NCBI GenBank assembly: GCA_002900995.3
Contig: CM035313.1
Location: 2,914,001-2,978,000 of the forward strand
Origin: Ganoderma boninense
Lineage: Eukaryota > Basidiomycota > Agaricomycetes > Polyporales > Polyporaceae
Reading direction: 5' to 3'
DNA: 64,000 nt
Made by a program: the position numbers and the translations under genes. Positions within the stretch are counted from its first letter, which is position 1; each line of letters starts with the position of its first letter. Shown one piece after another: positions 1 to 9,864 of the stretch. The notes under the pieces were generated by a model. The model had not been told where the DNA came from. It was given only the letters and a program-made list of their open reading frames with translations, and made no database searches.

Positions 1-933
1 ACCAGGAGCGCCTGCGCCAGGAAGTCAGGGAGGCCCGCGCAAGAGTCCTCGCCCGTGGAGACAACGCGTTCAAGACGGAAGACCTGGATTCGATGACCCT
101 CTCGGTGAACGCCATCAAGGCAAGTGGACGTGGAAATTCTCGAGGCGCGATTAGTGCCGTTGTTGACCGCTGTGATCGTATCATGCAGGAGACGTTGCGG
201 CTTCACCCCATTGTCGTGAGCATCCCGCGCATGGCTGTGAAGGACGACGTGATCCCTCTTTCTCGCCCGATCGTGTCGACCACGGGCGAGACAATCACTG
301 AGATTCCGGTAAAAGCTGGGCAGGTTTTCTATGCGTCTATCGCTGGATACCAACGGTGAGAAGTTCCGTCCGATGTGCAGACCACCCCGCTCATACTAGT
401 ACCCCGTCTAGCCTCACTGAGGTTTGGGGCGACGACGCGGACGAGTGGAATCCGGACCGCTTCCTGCAGATCAAGACCCAGAACCAGCCTGCGAACGTTG
501 GCGTCATATCCAACTTGTGAGCCCTACTCTTTTCAAGCCCTTCTTTGTGTGTTGCCGACTGCTCAATTGTACATGTGCAGGCTGGCATTTTGTAAGTTGT
601 ATCTATCCGCGTCATAGTGCCCGCCCATAGGCATAGCTGACTTGACTTCGCTTGCAGCGGCAGGGATGCGTGCATGCATCGGTTGGAAGTTCTCGTGCGT
701 GCAATCGGGTCCTACCGTCCGCGCTTCGTCTCGCTGATAAACGTTACGTTCTTCACAGGTTCATCGAGATGCAGGCATTCCTCAGCGAGTTGGTTGAGAC
801 GTTCCAATTCGACCCCTCGGAGAAGGTGGAGATCCAGAAGGGTGTCGTAGGGGTCGCGATGGTCCCCCTCGTCCGAGGGAAGCCGGAGCTCGGTGCCGCC
901 CTTCCCCTCCGCATCTCCCTTGCGCCACAGTGA
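1..933 (+). CDS. Cytochrome P450, C-terminal part (cut by window edge)
   Basis: Heme-thiolate monooxygenase, normally anchored in the ER membrane; substrate unknown. The window starts inside the gene, in the helix before the K-helix. Seen in order: the K-helix ETLRLHP (from 189), a PERF-like segment WNPDRF (about 450), and the heme loop AFSAGMRACIGWKFS assembled from three exons, with the heme-binding Cys inside ACIG. The last exon ends in LPLRISLAPQ. Exons read as 1-119, 189-355, 412-516, 581-591, 658 to about 694, and about 760-933. The first visible intron (120-188) has a GC donor, and exon 581-591 is only 11 nt. It is closely related to the P450s at 36714 and 41353. The reading frame is open throughout. 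The P450 family number cannot be assigned by eye. Confidence 0.93.
581..591 (+). other. 11-nt P450 microexon (copy 1)
   Basis: The sequence gctggcatttt lies between a cag acceptor and a gtaagt donor. Spliced to its neighbours it encodes L-L-A-F, and the Phe begins the F-x-x-G-x-R-x-C heme signature. The same 11-nt exon occurs in the two other P450 copies at 38839-38849 and 43477-43487. Confidence 0.85.
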
Positions 934-1328
934 TAGAGATGCTGTGATTAATGTATCCGGACGTTAGACGTGAGAGCCGTGTACTTGGCTGTCGCCGCGG
1001 ACAACTGATAATCTGACTAGTGACTCAGACAGCTCATTCCCCCCCTTCGCCGCTGCCTCGTCTCCGTGACCTTCATGTATCAACAGCTTTTGTTGTGACC
1101 TCTGACCGCATGAACATTCCATATTGCACGGTTTGTCGTAGAATATACCTCCTGCCAGTGATCTCGAAGGTTGCCAATCCATTTCGCTGTGCAACAGCTT
1201 TTGGTTCCAGGAACAGCATTCCGATAATTCCTTCATGCAAGGACAAAAGGTATGCCATAGTGTCATAGATTGCAAATTACTAACACTCGTATCTGCTAAC
1301 AAGCTCTTACATCATCAAGCCGACAAGC

Positions 1329-2214
1329 TCAAAGCGACTCGATCGTGTCAGGCCAATATCCCTTCCTCTCGGCTGCGTTCGTATTCACGAACGGGATGTC
1401 GTGCGCAATCAGAACCCTCACCCTCGGATACCCCACCAGCGCCTTAATCCTCTCAATCATCTCCTGCGCCTTCGCGGGGTCCTCATGTCCGCACCCCCAC
1501 TTGTGGTGGTGGCCGACCTTCGCCTCTCCCGTAAGGAGTCTCCAGTCGTGCGCACTGTCGGCTGCGAGGAATGCCCAGCCTCCGTCCGGAGACGTCCGGG
1601 CGAGGAGGTTGATGTGGCCCGGCACATGTCCCCGGTGCGTCGACGATGTACAGGCTCCCGTCGCCATAGAAGTCGAGCGCACAGGGGAACGGCCCGATCG
1701 GAGTCCACTCTGGGGCGGACGGGTCGAGGAAGTGCGTACGCTCGAAGGGGACATCGATCGCGTAGATCGTAGCTTCAAAGTCGGGTCCAAGCGACTCGAT
1801 GAATAGGCTTCGCACCTGCCCGAGGAGGAATGTGGCGTTCGGGAAGGCCCTCGGCACGCCGGTGTGGTCGTAGTGGATGTGTGAGATCGCGATGTGTTTG
1901 ACGTCAGCGCGCGGGAGGCCGCCCTTCTCGAGCGTAGCAGGGATGTCTCGTCCCTCTACCCTGAACCCCATCTGTGATGCCCTGACGCCTGCACCTTTGA
2001 GATTCTCGACGTCCGGACGGATGCCGAGGTCGAAGAGAAATGTTTCGCCTGTGCGGGAGTGGCGTAGCAGAAAGGCGAGGCATGGGATGTTGGCCCTCTC
2101 GTCCTCCTCCGCAGCGTCCACGAGGGGACGCAGTGGTGCACCGTAGATGTAGCCGGAGTCTATAGCGGAGACCTCGCAGTACGCTTGGTCTGTTGCGGGG
2201 AGTGGGAGGTTCAT
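1329..2214 (-). CDS. Metallo-beta-lactamase-fold hydrolase, copy 1 (frameshifted)
   Basis: Member of the metallo-beta-lactamase superfamily, in the broad group that includes lactonases of the AiiA/AttM type; the substrate is unknown. The first frame (2214 to about 1640) carries MNLPLPATDQ, FDLGIRPD and the zinc motif SHIHYDHTG (HxHxDH). The rest (DSAHDWRLLTGEA, VRVLIAHD, YWPDTIESL, stop at 1329) is in another frame. Aligned with the intact copy at 2977-3858, the break is one extra base in the CCCC run at 1630-1633. With three bases the protein would read DAPGHVPGH as in the sister gene. No intron is visible. It lies in tandem with the next copy and converges on the P450 at 1-933. It is either a recent pseudogene or a sequence error; I favour error, because other conserved genes here show the same type of break. 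Confidence 0.85.
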
Positions 2215-2976
2215 CGTGTGTCTGAATGCTTATTTTTCAGTTGCATCGTCGAAGAGTACTAACAATTGCACCTCACCGTCAAGCTAAGTCATAGACGTGC
2301 AGCGGAAACGTGGTACCACAAGTGGGGCCAGCACGACGGTTGATAAGTAGGCCTATACAAAGTCCGAAGGTCTGAGTAAGCCTTCGTACAACCTCAGAAC
2401 GTATGACCCAAAATTAAGAGGGTTCGGAGGTGTGTCAATGCCTTCGACATAACTCCGTCAATCCTCCGTACCTTTCTCCAGTCGAGGCATCGAGGCATGA
2501 TCTGGTCGTGCAGTCATGAAAAGCGACTGAACGACCATTACCAGAAGCTTTCGACAAACATGCCCAATTGCGCACGGTACTGAGAGCCCTATCCCCGAAA
2601 TGTGCGGTCCTGAAGCAGGTAGAACACGCTACAGTTCCACAGCCACGGTATTTCACCATGAACCGAAGAGAAGTAAGTGGCGTGGGCACAATCGCTGACA
2701 TCATCGTCGGTATTCAATGCAATAGTACCGGCCTATCACCCATTCCTCTGCTTATGCTTATGCAGGCGCATACACTCCGCTGTGTTGCCCTGAAGTAAGC
2801 CGGACATTGCACTACCAGATTGCCAAGGTTGACTTGAGAACGCGGTGCACACAAGGGGTCAAGCTTGGCAAGCAGAAGTTAAAGGCATAAACGAAAAATC
2901 AAGCACGCACAGTATCGTACACAGTACCCCAAAAAACCTCAAGCTTATTCTTCTTCCCAGCCAGCCAGTGGAGCAT
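2215..2976. other. Intergenic, no gene seen
   Basis: Spacer between two tandem hydrolase copies. It contains the promoter of copy 1 and the 3' end of copy 2. Only short unconvincing reading frames are present, and no repeat or RNA gene was recognised. Confidence 0.5.
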
Positions 2977-3858
2977 CTACAAAGATAAAATTGTGTCAGG
3001 CCAGTAACCCCTCCCCTCCGCCGCGTGCGCATTAACGAACGGCTTGTCGTGCGCTAGCAAAACCCGGACCCTTGGGTATCCTCCCAGCGCCTTGATCCTC
3101 TCGATGCTCTCCTGCGCCTGCACAGGGTCTTCGTGTATGCACCCCCACTGAGAGTGGTGCCCAATGCCCGCCTCGCCAGTAAGCAGGCGCCAGTCGTGGG
3201 CGCTGTCCCCCGCAAGGAAGACCCAAGCCCCATCAGCGGACGTCCGCGCGAGCACGTTCACATGGCCCGGGACGTGGCCGGGCGCGTCGACGATGTACAG
3301 GCTCCCGTCGCCGTAGAAGTCGAGTGCGCGGGGGAAGGGGCCGATCGGGGCCCACTCCGCCGTCGACGGGTCGACGAAGGTCGTGCGTTCGAGGGGAACG
3401 TCGATCGCGTACAGCGTGCCCTTGAACTCGGGGCCCTTGGTCTCCATGATGGACTTCCCCCCGATCCCCAGGAGGAAGGTCGCGTTTGGGAAGGCTCTCG
3501 GGGCGCCCGTGTGGTCGAAGTGGATGTGCGAGATCGCGACGTGCTTGACGTCGGCGCGCGAGAGCCCGCCCTTCTCGAGCGCGGCGGGGATGTCGCGTCC
3601 CTCGAGCTTCATGCCCATCTGAGCCGTGAGTGCGCCAGCGCCGGTCAGGTTTTCGGGGTCGGGCCTGATGCCGAGATCGAAGAGGAATGCCTCGCGGGTG
3701 CGAGAGTGGCGGAGGACGAAGGCGAGGCACGGGAGATAGGTCATTTCGTCGACGGTGGCGGTGTCGACGAGCTGTCCGAGCAGCATTTGGATGCGGCCAG
3801 ATTCTATGGCAGAAACCTCGCAGTACGCCTGGTCTGCGGCGGGCGGTGGAAGACTCAT
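2977..3858 (-). CDS. Metallo-beta-lactamase-fold hydrolase, copy 2 (intact)
   Basis: Intronless 293-residue protein of the metallo-beta-lactamase superfamily. Visible metal ligands are HIHFDH at residues 111-116 (HxHxDH), a His in DAPGHVPGH (195 or 199), Asp218 in LAGDSAHDW and His270 in LLAHD. This is the ligand order of dizinc lactonase-type members. There is no signal peptide, so it is probably cytosolic. A lactonase or esterase-like hydrolysis is the family expectation, not shown by the sequence. It sits in an array with copy 1 (1329-2214), a C-terminal relic near 4400-4570 and a decayed copy at 5430-6250, all on the minus strand, next to a P450. The start is the first Met of the frame and matches the start of copy 1 (M-[NS]-L-P). 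Confidence 0.92.
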   Translation of the reverse strand: MSLPPPAADQAYCEVSAIESGRIQMLLGQLVDTATVDEMTYLPCLAFVLRHSRTREAFLFDLGIRPDPENLTGAGALTAQMGMKLEGRDIPAALEKGGLSRADVKHVAISHIHFDHTGAPRAFPNATFLLGIGGKSIMETKGPEFKGTLYAIDVPLERTTFVDPSTAEWAPIGPFPRALDFYGDGSLYIVDAPGHVPGHVNVLARTSADGAWVFLAGDSAHDWRLLTGEAGIGHHSQWGCIHEDPVQAQESIERIKALGGYPRVRVLLAHDKPFVNAHAAEGRGYWPDTILSL

Positions 3859-4394
3859 GGCTGGGTCGTTGAGCTGAGTAGCTTGTAAGTCAGTTAGCTT
3901 TCGTTCCGACCCTGCCTATAAGCGTGAGCGATGGCTCACAGGTGACTGTTCCGGCAAGGTTGCGCGACCCATGAACCGAGTGACGAAGTTATATACGGGC
4001 CGGCGTGTGGGGAAATTGGTTGACATTGAGTTCGTTCGGTGTCATACGGGTGGGCAACCTTGGTCCCATGATGCAGGAGCGGCTCACGAGTGGAGAAGAA
4101 CATTCAAAACGCCAAAACTATTCAGCCCGTTCTCGTAACTGTAGTACAGCCTGCTCCACGCTGGACAAAAAACTCCAACTGCGGCTTACCTTTGAAGTTC
4201 CCATGGACTTCTAATCTCCTCGATGGATAAATGAACTCCATCACGGTTTCAAATACATGTAGTCATATCTCCGACAAAGTCTGATGACCATTGTCGAAGG
4301 TGTAAATGGTGGCGTCCTGATAGAGCTTCCAGTTATGAGCCACTATTCAGTACCTAGCAGACAGTACGAGACATGGCTGGAGAACACACCCAAT
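3859..4394. other. Intergenic, promoter side of hydrolase copy 2
   Basis: Non-coding stretch upstream of copy 2. No TATA box in the expected place and no gene was recognised. Confidence 0.4.
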
Positions 4395-4570
4395 ATAGGC
4401 CTCAAATTTCCACAGCCAAGACAATGGGGCTCTGGAAAGTTCATGCTGAACCACGTCTCGTCATGCGCCAGGGCCACTCGCACCTCAAGGGGCTCTTCTT
4501 AAAATGACCTCTCTCACCCACTCATCCGCCACCACCTCCAGGTGAAAACGTGTAAAGCCAGTGTCAATGC
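4395..4570 (-). pseudogene. C-terminal relic of a metallo-beta-lactamase-fold hydrolase
   Basis: Read on the minus strand, about 4500-4440 gives EEPLEVRVALAHDETW. This matches the C-terminal metal-ligand segment of the neighbours (NPRVRVLLAHDEVW in the copy at 5430). Just upstream a second frame gives a helix-like ADEWVREVILRRAP, alignable with the AEHMERIKTLIKENP stretch of that copy, so at least one frameshift separates them. The DNA also resembles the same part of the 5430 copy. No N-terminal half was found. It is interpreted as a dead fourth member of the array, closer to the 5430 copy than to the 2977 copy. Confidence 0.55.
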
Positions 4571-5429
4571 CTGGCACGCAGCCTGTCATAAATCCACCAC
4601 AGCGTGAAATCACACACGAGGAAGATGCACACCCTTCGTGGCGTTAACGTTTGGCAGGGCCAGTGCCGGGGTTCTCGCGGGCCCCGGAGAGGAATTCAAA
4701 AGCTCATGGCTTCGTCATCTGCCAGGATGTGAGCCAAATCGAACCATTGGTGTGCCAAGAGGATAAAGTTATGCGCACTGTACCAGCATTAAAAGTGGTG
4801 GGAGATGGAAGGTGGTAGAGACGCCTCCAAGCCTCAAGCTCAAGTTGGAGGACGGAGAACCGTCTCATTTTCGACTTGCTGATCTAGGCTTGATGGCAGA
4901 TGTTGGGAATGCGGGCGCCCAAGACCTGGTACGGACAGGTTCATATCATGGACAACAGGTATGCTAGAAAATAGGGACTAGACAGCGGAGAGGGTGACCA
5001 AGAGGAGGGTGATCAAGGAAGAGACGACAAGCCTTGGGACGACGTGTACCTACACATGGTCTTGGGCGCTACGGAAGTAGACGAGCGCCGATTTTGGTGG
5101 CTGTGACTTGGTTTTCTGGGCTTGTTCTGGGCCGCGACCCGCACCGCCGTCCACCAAACCTCGTATGAAAAACCAAATTATGGCATTAGCCGGGTACTTG
5201 GACGCATGTCGTAACCGTGGCAGACTCACAGGGGTTGAACGAGCTCCCGCACACCACTGCTTACTGTAATGCGCGTAGCTGACTGCTAACTCCCAGTCAT
5301 AGTGTAGGGACTGGCACAGTGACGGGATTCTTCAATGAACAAAATATTCGCAAAATTCCATGTACTCGCAAAGACACACAAGCCACCATCGAGTCCTACC
5401 CGGTCAATAAGATATACCACAGATGCCAG
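4571..5429. other. Intergenic, no gene seen
   Basis: No credible coding region. It may contain further decayed remnants of the adjacent hydrolase relic, but no motif could be followed. Confidence 0.4.
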
Positions 5430-6250
5430 CTACAGCGACTCAATCGTCCCCGGCCAGAACGCTTTGCTGCCCTTGTGCGCAGCATACCAAACCTCATCGT
5501 GCGCAAGGAGCACACGCACCCTCGGGTTCTCCTTGATGAGCGTCTTGATTCTCTCCATATGCTCCGCCGCCGCCTCCGGGTCCGCATGCGCGCACCCAAA
5601 GTGAGGATGGTGCCGATCTTCCCGTTCCCGGTGAGGAGGCTCCAGTGATGAGCGCTGTCGCCTGCGAGGTACACCCAGCCTCCATCCGAAGACGTGCGCA
5701 CTAAGAGATTGATGTGTCCGGGAATGTGTCCGTCGCCCGCATCTACGACATACACGCTGCCGTCGCCGTAAAAATCGAGCGCGTAGGGGAAGGGTCCGAT
5801 CTGGAGAGCTGGCCACGCTTTGGGGTCCAGGTAGATCGTACGGTCCTCGGGGACGACATCGGCGGGGATGGGCGAGTTGGGGTACTTGGGATACGTGTTT
5901 GCAGCGAGTGTGCGGCAGCCTTCGCCGAGGAAGAACTGAGGCGTCGGGAAGAGAGCTATGGCCTTGTTCGCGAAAGCAATAAGATTGACTTGCCGGCGGT
6001 CGAATGTGCTAGTGATATTTGGCAGCATCGGAGAGGCCGCCGTTGTCGCGAGCTAAATAGTCCGAGCAGAAGGGCATCGCCGAGGCAGCCCAAGCAGATT
6101 AGTCATCATCCAGTCAGCAAGAAATTCTTCGCGATCACGCATCCGAGACTGTTCGGGGATGGCCAGAAAGTAGCATTCTAACTCAACTGAGGCGTATTCA
6201 ATCGAGTGCCATATGACGAAGACCACGGGCAGCGAATGGAGCACTCGCAC
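5430..6250 (-). pseudogene. Metallo-beta-lactamase-fold hydrolase, copy 3 (decayed)
   Basis: The middle is clear: FPTPQFFLGEG, IGPFPYALDFYGDGSVYVVD, GHIPGHINLL and LAGDSAHHWSLLTG. The C-terminal HPHFGCAHADPEAAAEH through AFWPGTIESL is in a different frame; one base is missing near 5610-5617. The expected HxHxDH segment is absent. Upstream, about 6200, LPVVFVIWHS resembles LPCLAFVLRHS of copy 2, but the stretch between has a stop codon and no metal motif. Loss of the HxHxDH motif makes this a pseudogene even if the frameshift is a sequence error. It is a divergent paralogue, not a recent duplicate of copies 1 and 2. Confidence 0.75.
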
Positions 6251-6597
6251 GATTCAGGATGCCAAATAGACTGTGTCCGGGGAAATACCATGACCACGAG
6301 CTAAATGAACTGCCCAGCTACATCTCCAAGGCAACAACATACCTTTACAATGCAGAGGGGCGTCGAGAGCTTTACGGCTGACGTGGTCTGCGTCGCCGGG
6401 CGTAGCAGATAAGGAAGGCGCGGTCGCTCTTTGCTCTGTCCCCAGTGGCGGTGTCGCTTACGTCATAGGCGCTTCTTGCTCTAATCTAATCTCTACTGCC
6501 CGCGTAACAAGTCGTTCGCTCCTCACTTGCGACGCGCATACATCCGCCTCTACTTATGCTCATACGCTTGTGATCCTCTCTTCGACAATCGACGACA
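6251..6597. promoter_or_regulatory. Promoter region of SNF8
   Basis: Non-coding interval between the decayed hydrolase and SNF8. It should hold the SNF8 promoter. No canonical TATA box was found, which is common for housekeeping genes. Confidence 0.4.
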
Positions 6598-7350
6598 ATG
6601 CATAGGCTTGGAGGCGTCGGGATCGGAGCGTTTGATCGCCAACAGCAGTCCAAACGCGGTTTCGCCGAGCTCTCCACCGAGCTCTCCCAAGCCCAAGTCG
6701 AGCACCTCCACCTCCAGCTTGCCCAGTTCCGCAGCGCCCTCGCCCACTTCGCCTCCACCAACCGCGACCGCATCCGCCAGGAGCCCTCCTTCCGCCACGC
6801 CTTCCAGCAGATGTGCGTCTCCGTCGGCGTGGACCCCCTCGCCGGCCCCCGCAAGGGCGGCTGGTGGGCGGAGATGCTCAACCTCGGCGACTGGCAGTAC
6901 GAGCTTGGTGTCCAGATCGTCGACGTGTGCGTGAGCACGCGCGAGCGCAACGGAGGCCTCATCGAGATGGGCGAGCTCATCCGCCTCGTGAGCAGGCTCC
7001 GCGGCGTGGGCGGGGACGTGATCACCGAGGACGACGTCCTCCGGAGTATCAAGACCCTCAAACCGCTCGGTTCGGGGTACGAGGTCATTGACGTGGGCGG
7101 GGGGAAGAAGATGGTGCGGAGCGTACCGAGGGAGCTGGATGCGGACCAGGCGGTGATGCTTGCTGTTGCACAAGAGGATGGCGGGAGGGTGACGGAGCAG
7201 GCGTTGGTTGTGCGGAGAGGCTGGGCGCAGGAGCGTGCGCGGGCGGCATTGGACAACATGCTTCGCGACGGACTTTGCTGGCTGGACGAGCAAGACCCGG
7301 AGTATGGAGTGTCGTATTGGGTGTTGTCAGCGATGCGGTGGGATGAGTGA
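6598..7350 (+). CDS. SNF8: ESCRT-II subunit SNF8/VPS22
   Basis: Intronless 250-residue protein. ESCRT-II (Vps22, Vps25, Vps36) acts on endosomal membranes in sorting ubiquitinated cargo into multivesicular bodies. The N-terminus MHRLGGVGIGAF, the coiled helical region and the core GVDPLAGPRKGGWWAEML, NLGDWQYELGVQIVDVC and RNGGLIEMGEL match the conserved SNF8 layout. Two winged-helix domains follow, with LKPLGSGYEVI, MVRSVP, LDADQAVML and the closing GLCWLDEQ. Length equals that of fungal and animal homologues (about 230-260). The start is the family-typical MHR. The reading frame is undisturbed, unlike many neighbours. Confidence 0.96.
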   Translation: MHRLGGVGIGAFDRQQQSKRGFAELSTELSQAQVEHLHLQLAQFRSALAHFASTNRDRIRQEPSFRHAFQQMCVSVGVDPLAGPRKGGWWAEMLNLGDWQYELGVQIVDVCVSTRERNGGLIEMGELIRLVSRLRGVGGDVITEDDVLRSIKTLKPLGSGYEVIDVGGGKKMVRSVPRELDADQAVMLAVAQEDGGRVTEQALVVRRGWAQERARAALDNMLRDGLCWLDEQDPEYGVSYWVLSAMRWDE

Positions 7351-7814
7351 CCATGATATCCGGGTGAGCCCATCTTTCTATGCTGAGATGCCGTCAGATC
7401 TGACGTCGCATTCAACATGTATAGATTCCTAATGTATCTTTAGAATGTTGTATTCTATCCCCTTTTTATCCTCCAAGATATTAGGCTGCCTTGAACTTTG
7501 AAGGATGCTCGCTGCATCCGCCTTGTCCTTCATTCGGGACGTTTTGACTGGTTCGCAGTTTTCCCATCCAAGGAACGGAGCTCAGGAAGCATACTCTCAT
7601 GCGCAACCCGAGATGCTTGAAGGTGCTCATACCGTTTTCGCATCGCATTTCCTACGTGCCCTCACGAATCCCCTACTATAGGCAGTTTTGATCACAACGA
7701 AACACGTTCGATGATGGCCTCCGCAGCGCAGTTTTCCAAATGCTCTTGTGAGTAAACCACTACGGAAGCCGTACTTCACTCAATGCTGATACTGAACAGA
7801 GCGAAAAAAAAACA
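7351..7814. other. 3' flank of SNF8
   Basis: Transcript end of SNF8 and spacer; no gene seen. The stretch around 7440-7490 is T-rich, as expected for a 3' end. Confidence 0.4.
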
Positions 7815-8090
7815 TAGGCCGTCCGCGGAGGCTGCGATTTTACGTCCGATGAGGTGGATTTCACCTTGTCGGTCAACGCTGTCAAGGCGGGTCTCATTCC
7901 TCGGATCCAGAAGCACGCAGGAAACGTCGCAGCTTTCTACTATCGTCCTCGACTTGCCGGGCCCCCCCATCGCCTTCAGAGCGATGTCCCTCTTCCCCTC
8001 TGTCCGCCAAACGTGTCAATCTCCGGTGAGACGATCTATCGAATTGTATCCAAGACTCAGCAACTCTACAGTGCATCTTTGCCTGGGTAG
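7815..8090 (+). pseudogene. Cytochrome P450 relic (K-helix region)
   Basis: Translated remnants line up with the P450 copies. VRGGCDFTSDEVDFTLSVN then AVK corresponds to ARGDNAFKTEDLDSMTLSVN then AIK of the copy at position 1. After a former intron, an ETSQLSTIVLDLPG stretch corresponds to ETLRLHPIVVSIPR. Then, in a shifted frame, SISGETIYRIVSK with LYSASLPG corresponds to TTGETITEIPVK with FYASIAGY. The Glu and Arg of the K-helix EXXR motif are not both kept, frames are broken, and no heme loop follows. This is a true relic of the same P450 subfamily, separated from copy 1 by the hydrolase array and SNF8. Confidence 0.75.
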
Positions 8091-9864
8091 GCATGCGAGT
8101 TCAGCATGACTCGACCTTAGTAAATGTCTCGTCGCGCTCGCTTCAAAATCCCCAGTTGTCCGGAAGCACAGGCAGCGGAGAGTCCTAGTCGTTTCTCAGC
8201 GATTATGATGGGCCGCCCCGCTGGTTCTGATTTTCTCGATGAGTCGATCATGCCTTGCTCTGGGGGGGCTTGGCACCTTGCGCGCTGTCGCGGTCTACCA
8301 GCGTTCACATCGCTTACCTTGACCGTAGCTAAGCCCCGTGGGTGCGGTCGGGGCGCGGTGGCCATGGGTGGCCGGGTCGCGTGGGTCGAGAGGCTCGTGC
8401 GTGAGATACTTCGGCAACATGTGTTGCTCAAGGTACTTGCTCAGGCTGTGTGTATGCGCTTCGAAGCGCACGTTATCGAGATGCGAGTCCTTCGCGAGGC
8501 GACCGGCGCCGAGAGGAGGAAGCCCCGAGTCGATACGCCTCTGTAGTCTTTCACTTCGGCCGTTGGTGTGGACGGCAGCGTGTCGCGGAGGAAATGTCTG
8601 TAGGAGTCCTTGGTACGTCTTCTGTCTCACCACTGTACGAAGTACCAAACGTGAGCCTTATGGCAGTTATGCAAACCAGACAGCATCGGACTCGCTGTGG
8701 AGCGTGGTGTAGGCAACTTGCACGGGTGGAATTCAGCTCACTGGTTCCTCATCTTATTAGGTGGGCACTAAGTAAGTAACGAGACACGTTGGCACAGAAC
8801 ACCACGATACCTCGCTGTATAACCTGCCTGGCGCTTTGCAGCCCCCGCGTCTTGCTGCGCCAAGCCAACTTCAGACAAGCAACCTTCTCGAAACCACCCA
8901 AAGTGATGGCCATGGTAACATCGCATGGCTGTAGTGCGAAAGGGTGTGGAACTGGCCAGGATGGCCGCCTCAGGTGACACAAGCGGGGCGGCGGACGAGT
9001 GACCTGTCCCCGAGCAGGCGTTAACTTGAGCTCACACATGTAATTGCGACGGCGCGCATGTAAAGGTGGAGTACCTGATTCATGACGCGTGCGTGAGGGA
9101 CACGCCTGCGCCGCAGTAAGACGTACGCGCACTGGACACGGACGTCAAGACCCGATCTGCGAAGCGGTTGAGAGCGGTTGGGCCCATTTGGAGCTCGGAA
9201 GACAAAATCAATCTGCGGGCCAACGATTTACCTACTTCTCGTCCGGAGGTCGGCCGTTTAACCCAATACTAGTGCGGGATATGTGATTGCATCAAACGGA
9301 AATCGTCCGAGGCCTATTACAGAGGACAACTTAGAAGCTGGGAATATCAAAGCCGAGTACAGAAGACTTCAGCAGATCCAAATCAAAGTCCGGAGATATG
9401 GTGGTACATCCTAGATAGCGGAGTAGGGACGAGGAAGCGAAAATTATTGGAAAGTACTGAAGGGTATGGATACAGAGGGAGCGAGTCATGATGCATGAGT
9501 AGCAGGAACTAAGCACAGATAAACGAATGTTCACGGGGGGCCAGGGTAAGGTAAAGTCACTGATCACGGAGACATGAGGTATGGGACTCGTGCATCGCCC
9601 AATTGTCCTCGACGTTTTTGCAGGCATGGTCAATCATATGGTGTCATCTGCGGGCGCGCATGGATGTCGGTCACTAGCTCCTTTGTATGAAACAACTTGA
9701 AGGGAGGAACGCACCTCGATCGCATGAAGAAATGTCTCAGCGTGAAAGAAAACGGGCACGGTCCACCAAGGTCCGCGTATCCAATCCAGTCCATCACGCC
9801 CGTTTTCGGATGTGTTCCTCCACATCCTCGCTCGCTAAGGAGGGAGAAGCCAGAAGCCGATCGT
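8091..9864. other. Intergenic, no gene seen
   Basis: About 1.8 kb with only short overlapping frames on both strands and no recognisable domain, RNA gene or transposon terminus. It could hold older P450 debris, but I could not align any. Confidence 0.4.

Noticed and set aside
3133..3888. 251-codon plus-strand frame over hydrolase copy 2
   Set aside because: Antisense shadow of an intact conserved gene; composition is Arg/Gly/Val-rich with no motif.
6550..7293. 247-codon open frame antisense to SNF8
   Set aside because: Shadow of the G+C-rich coding strand; Ala/Leu/Gly-rich with no domain, while the plus strand encodes a clear SNF8.
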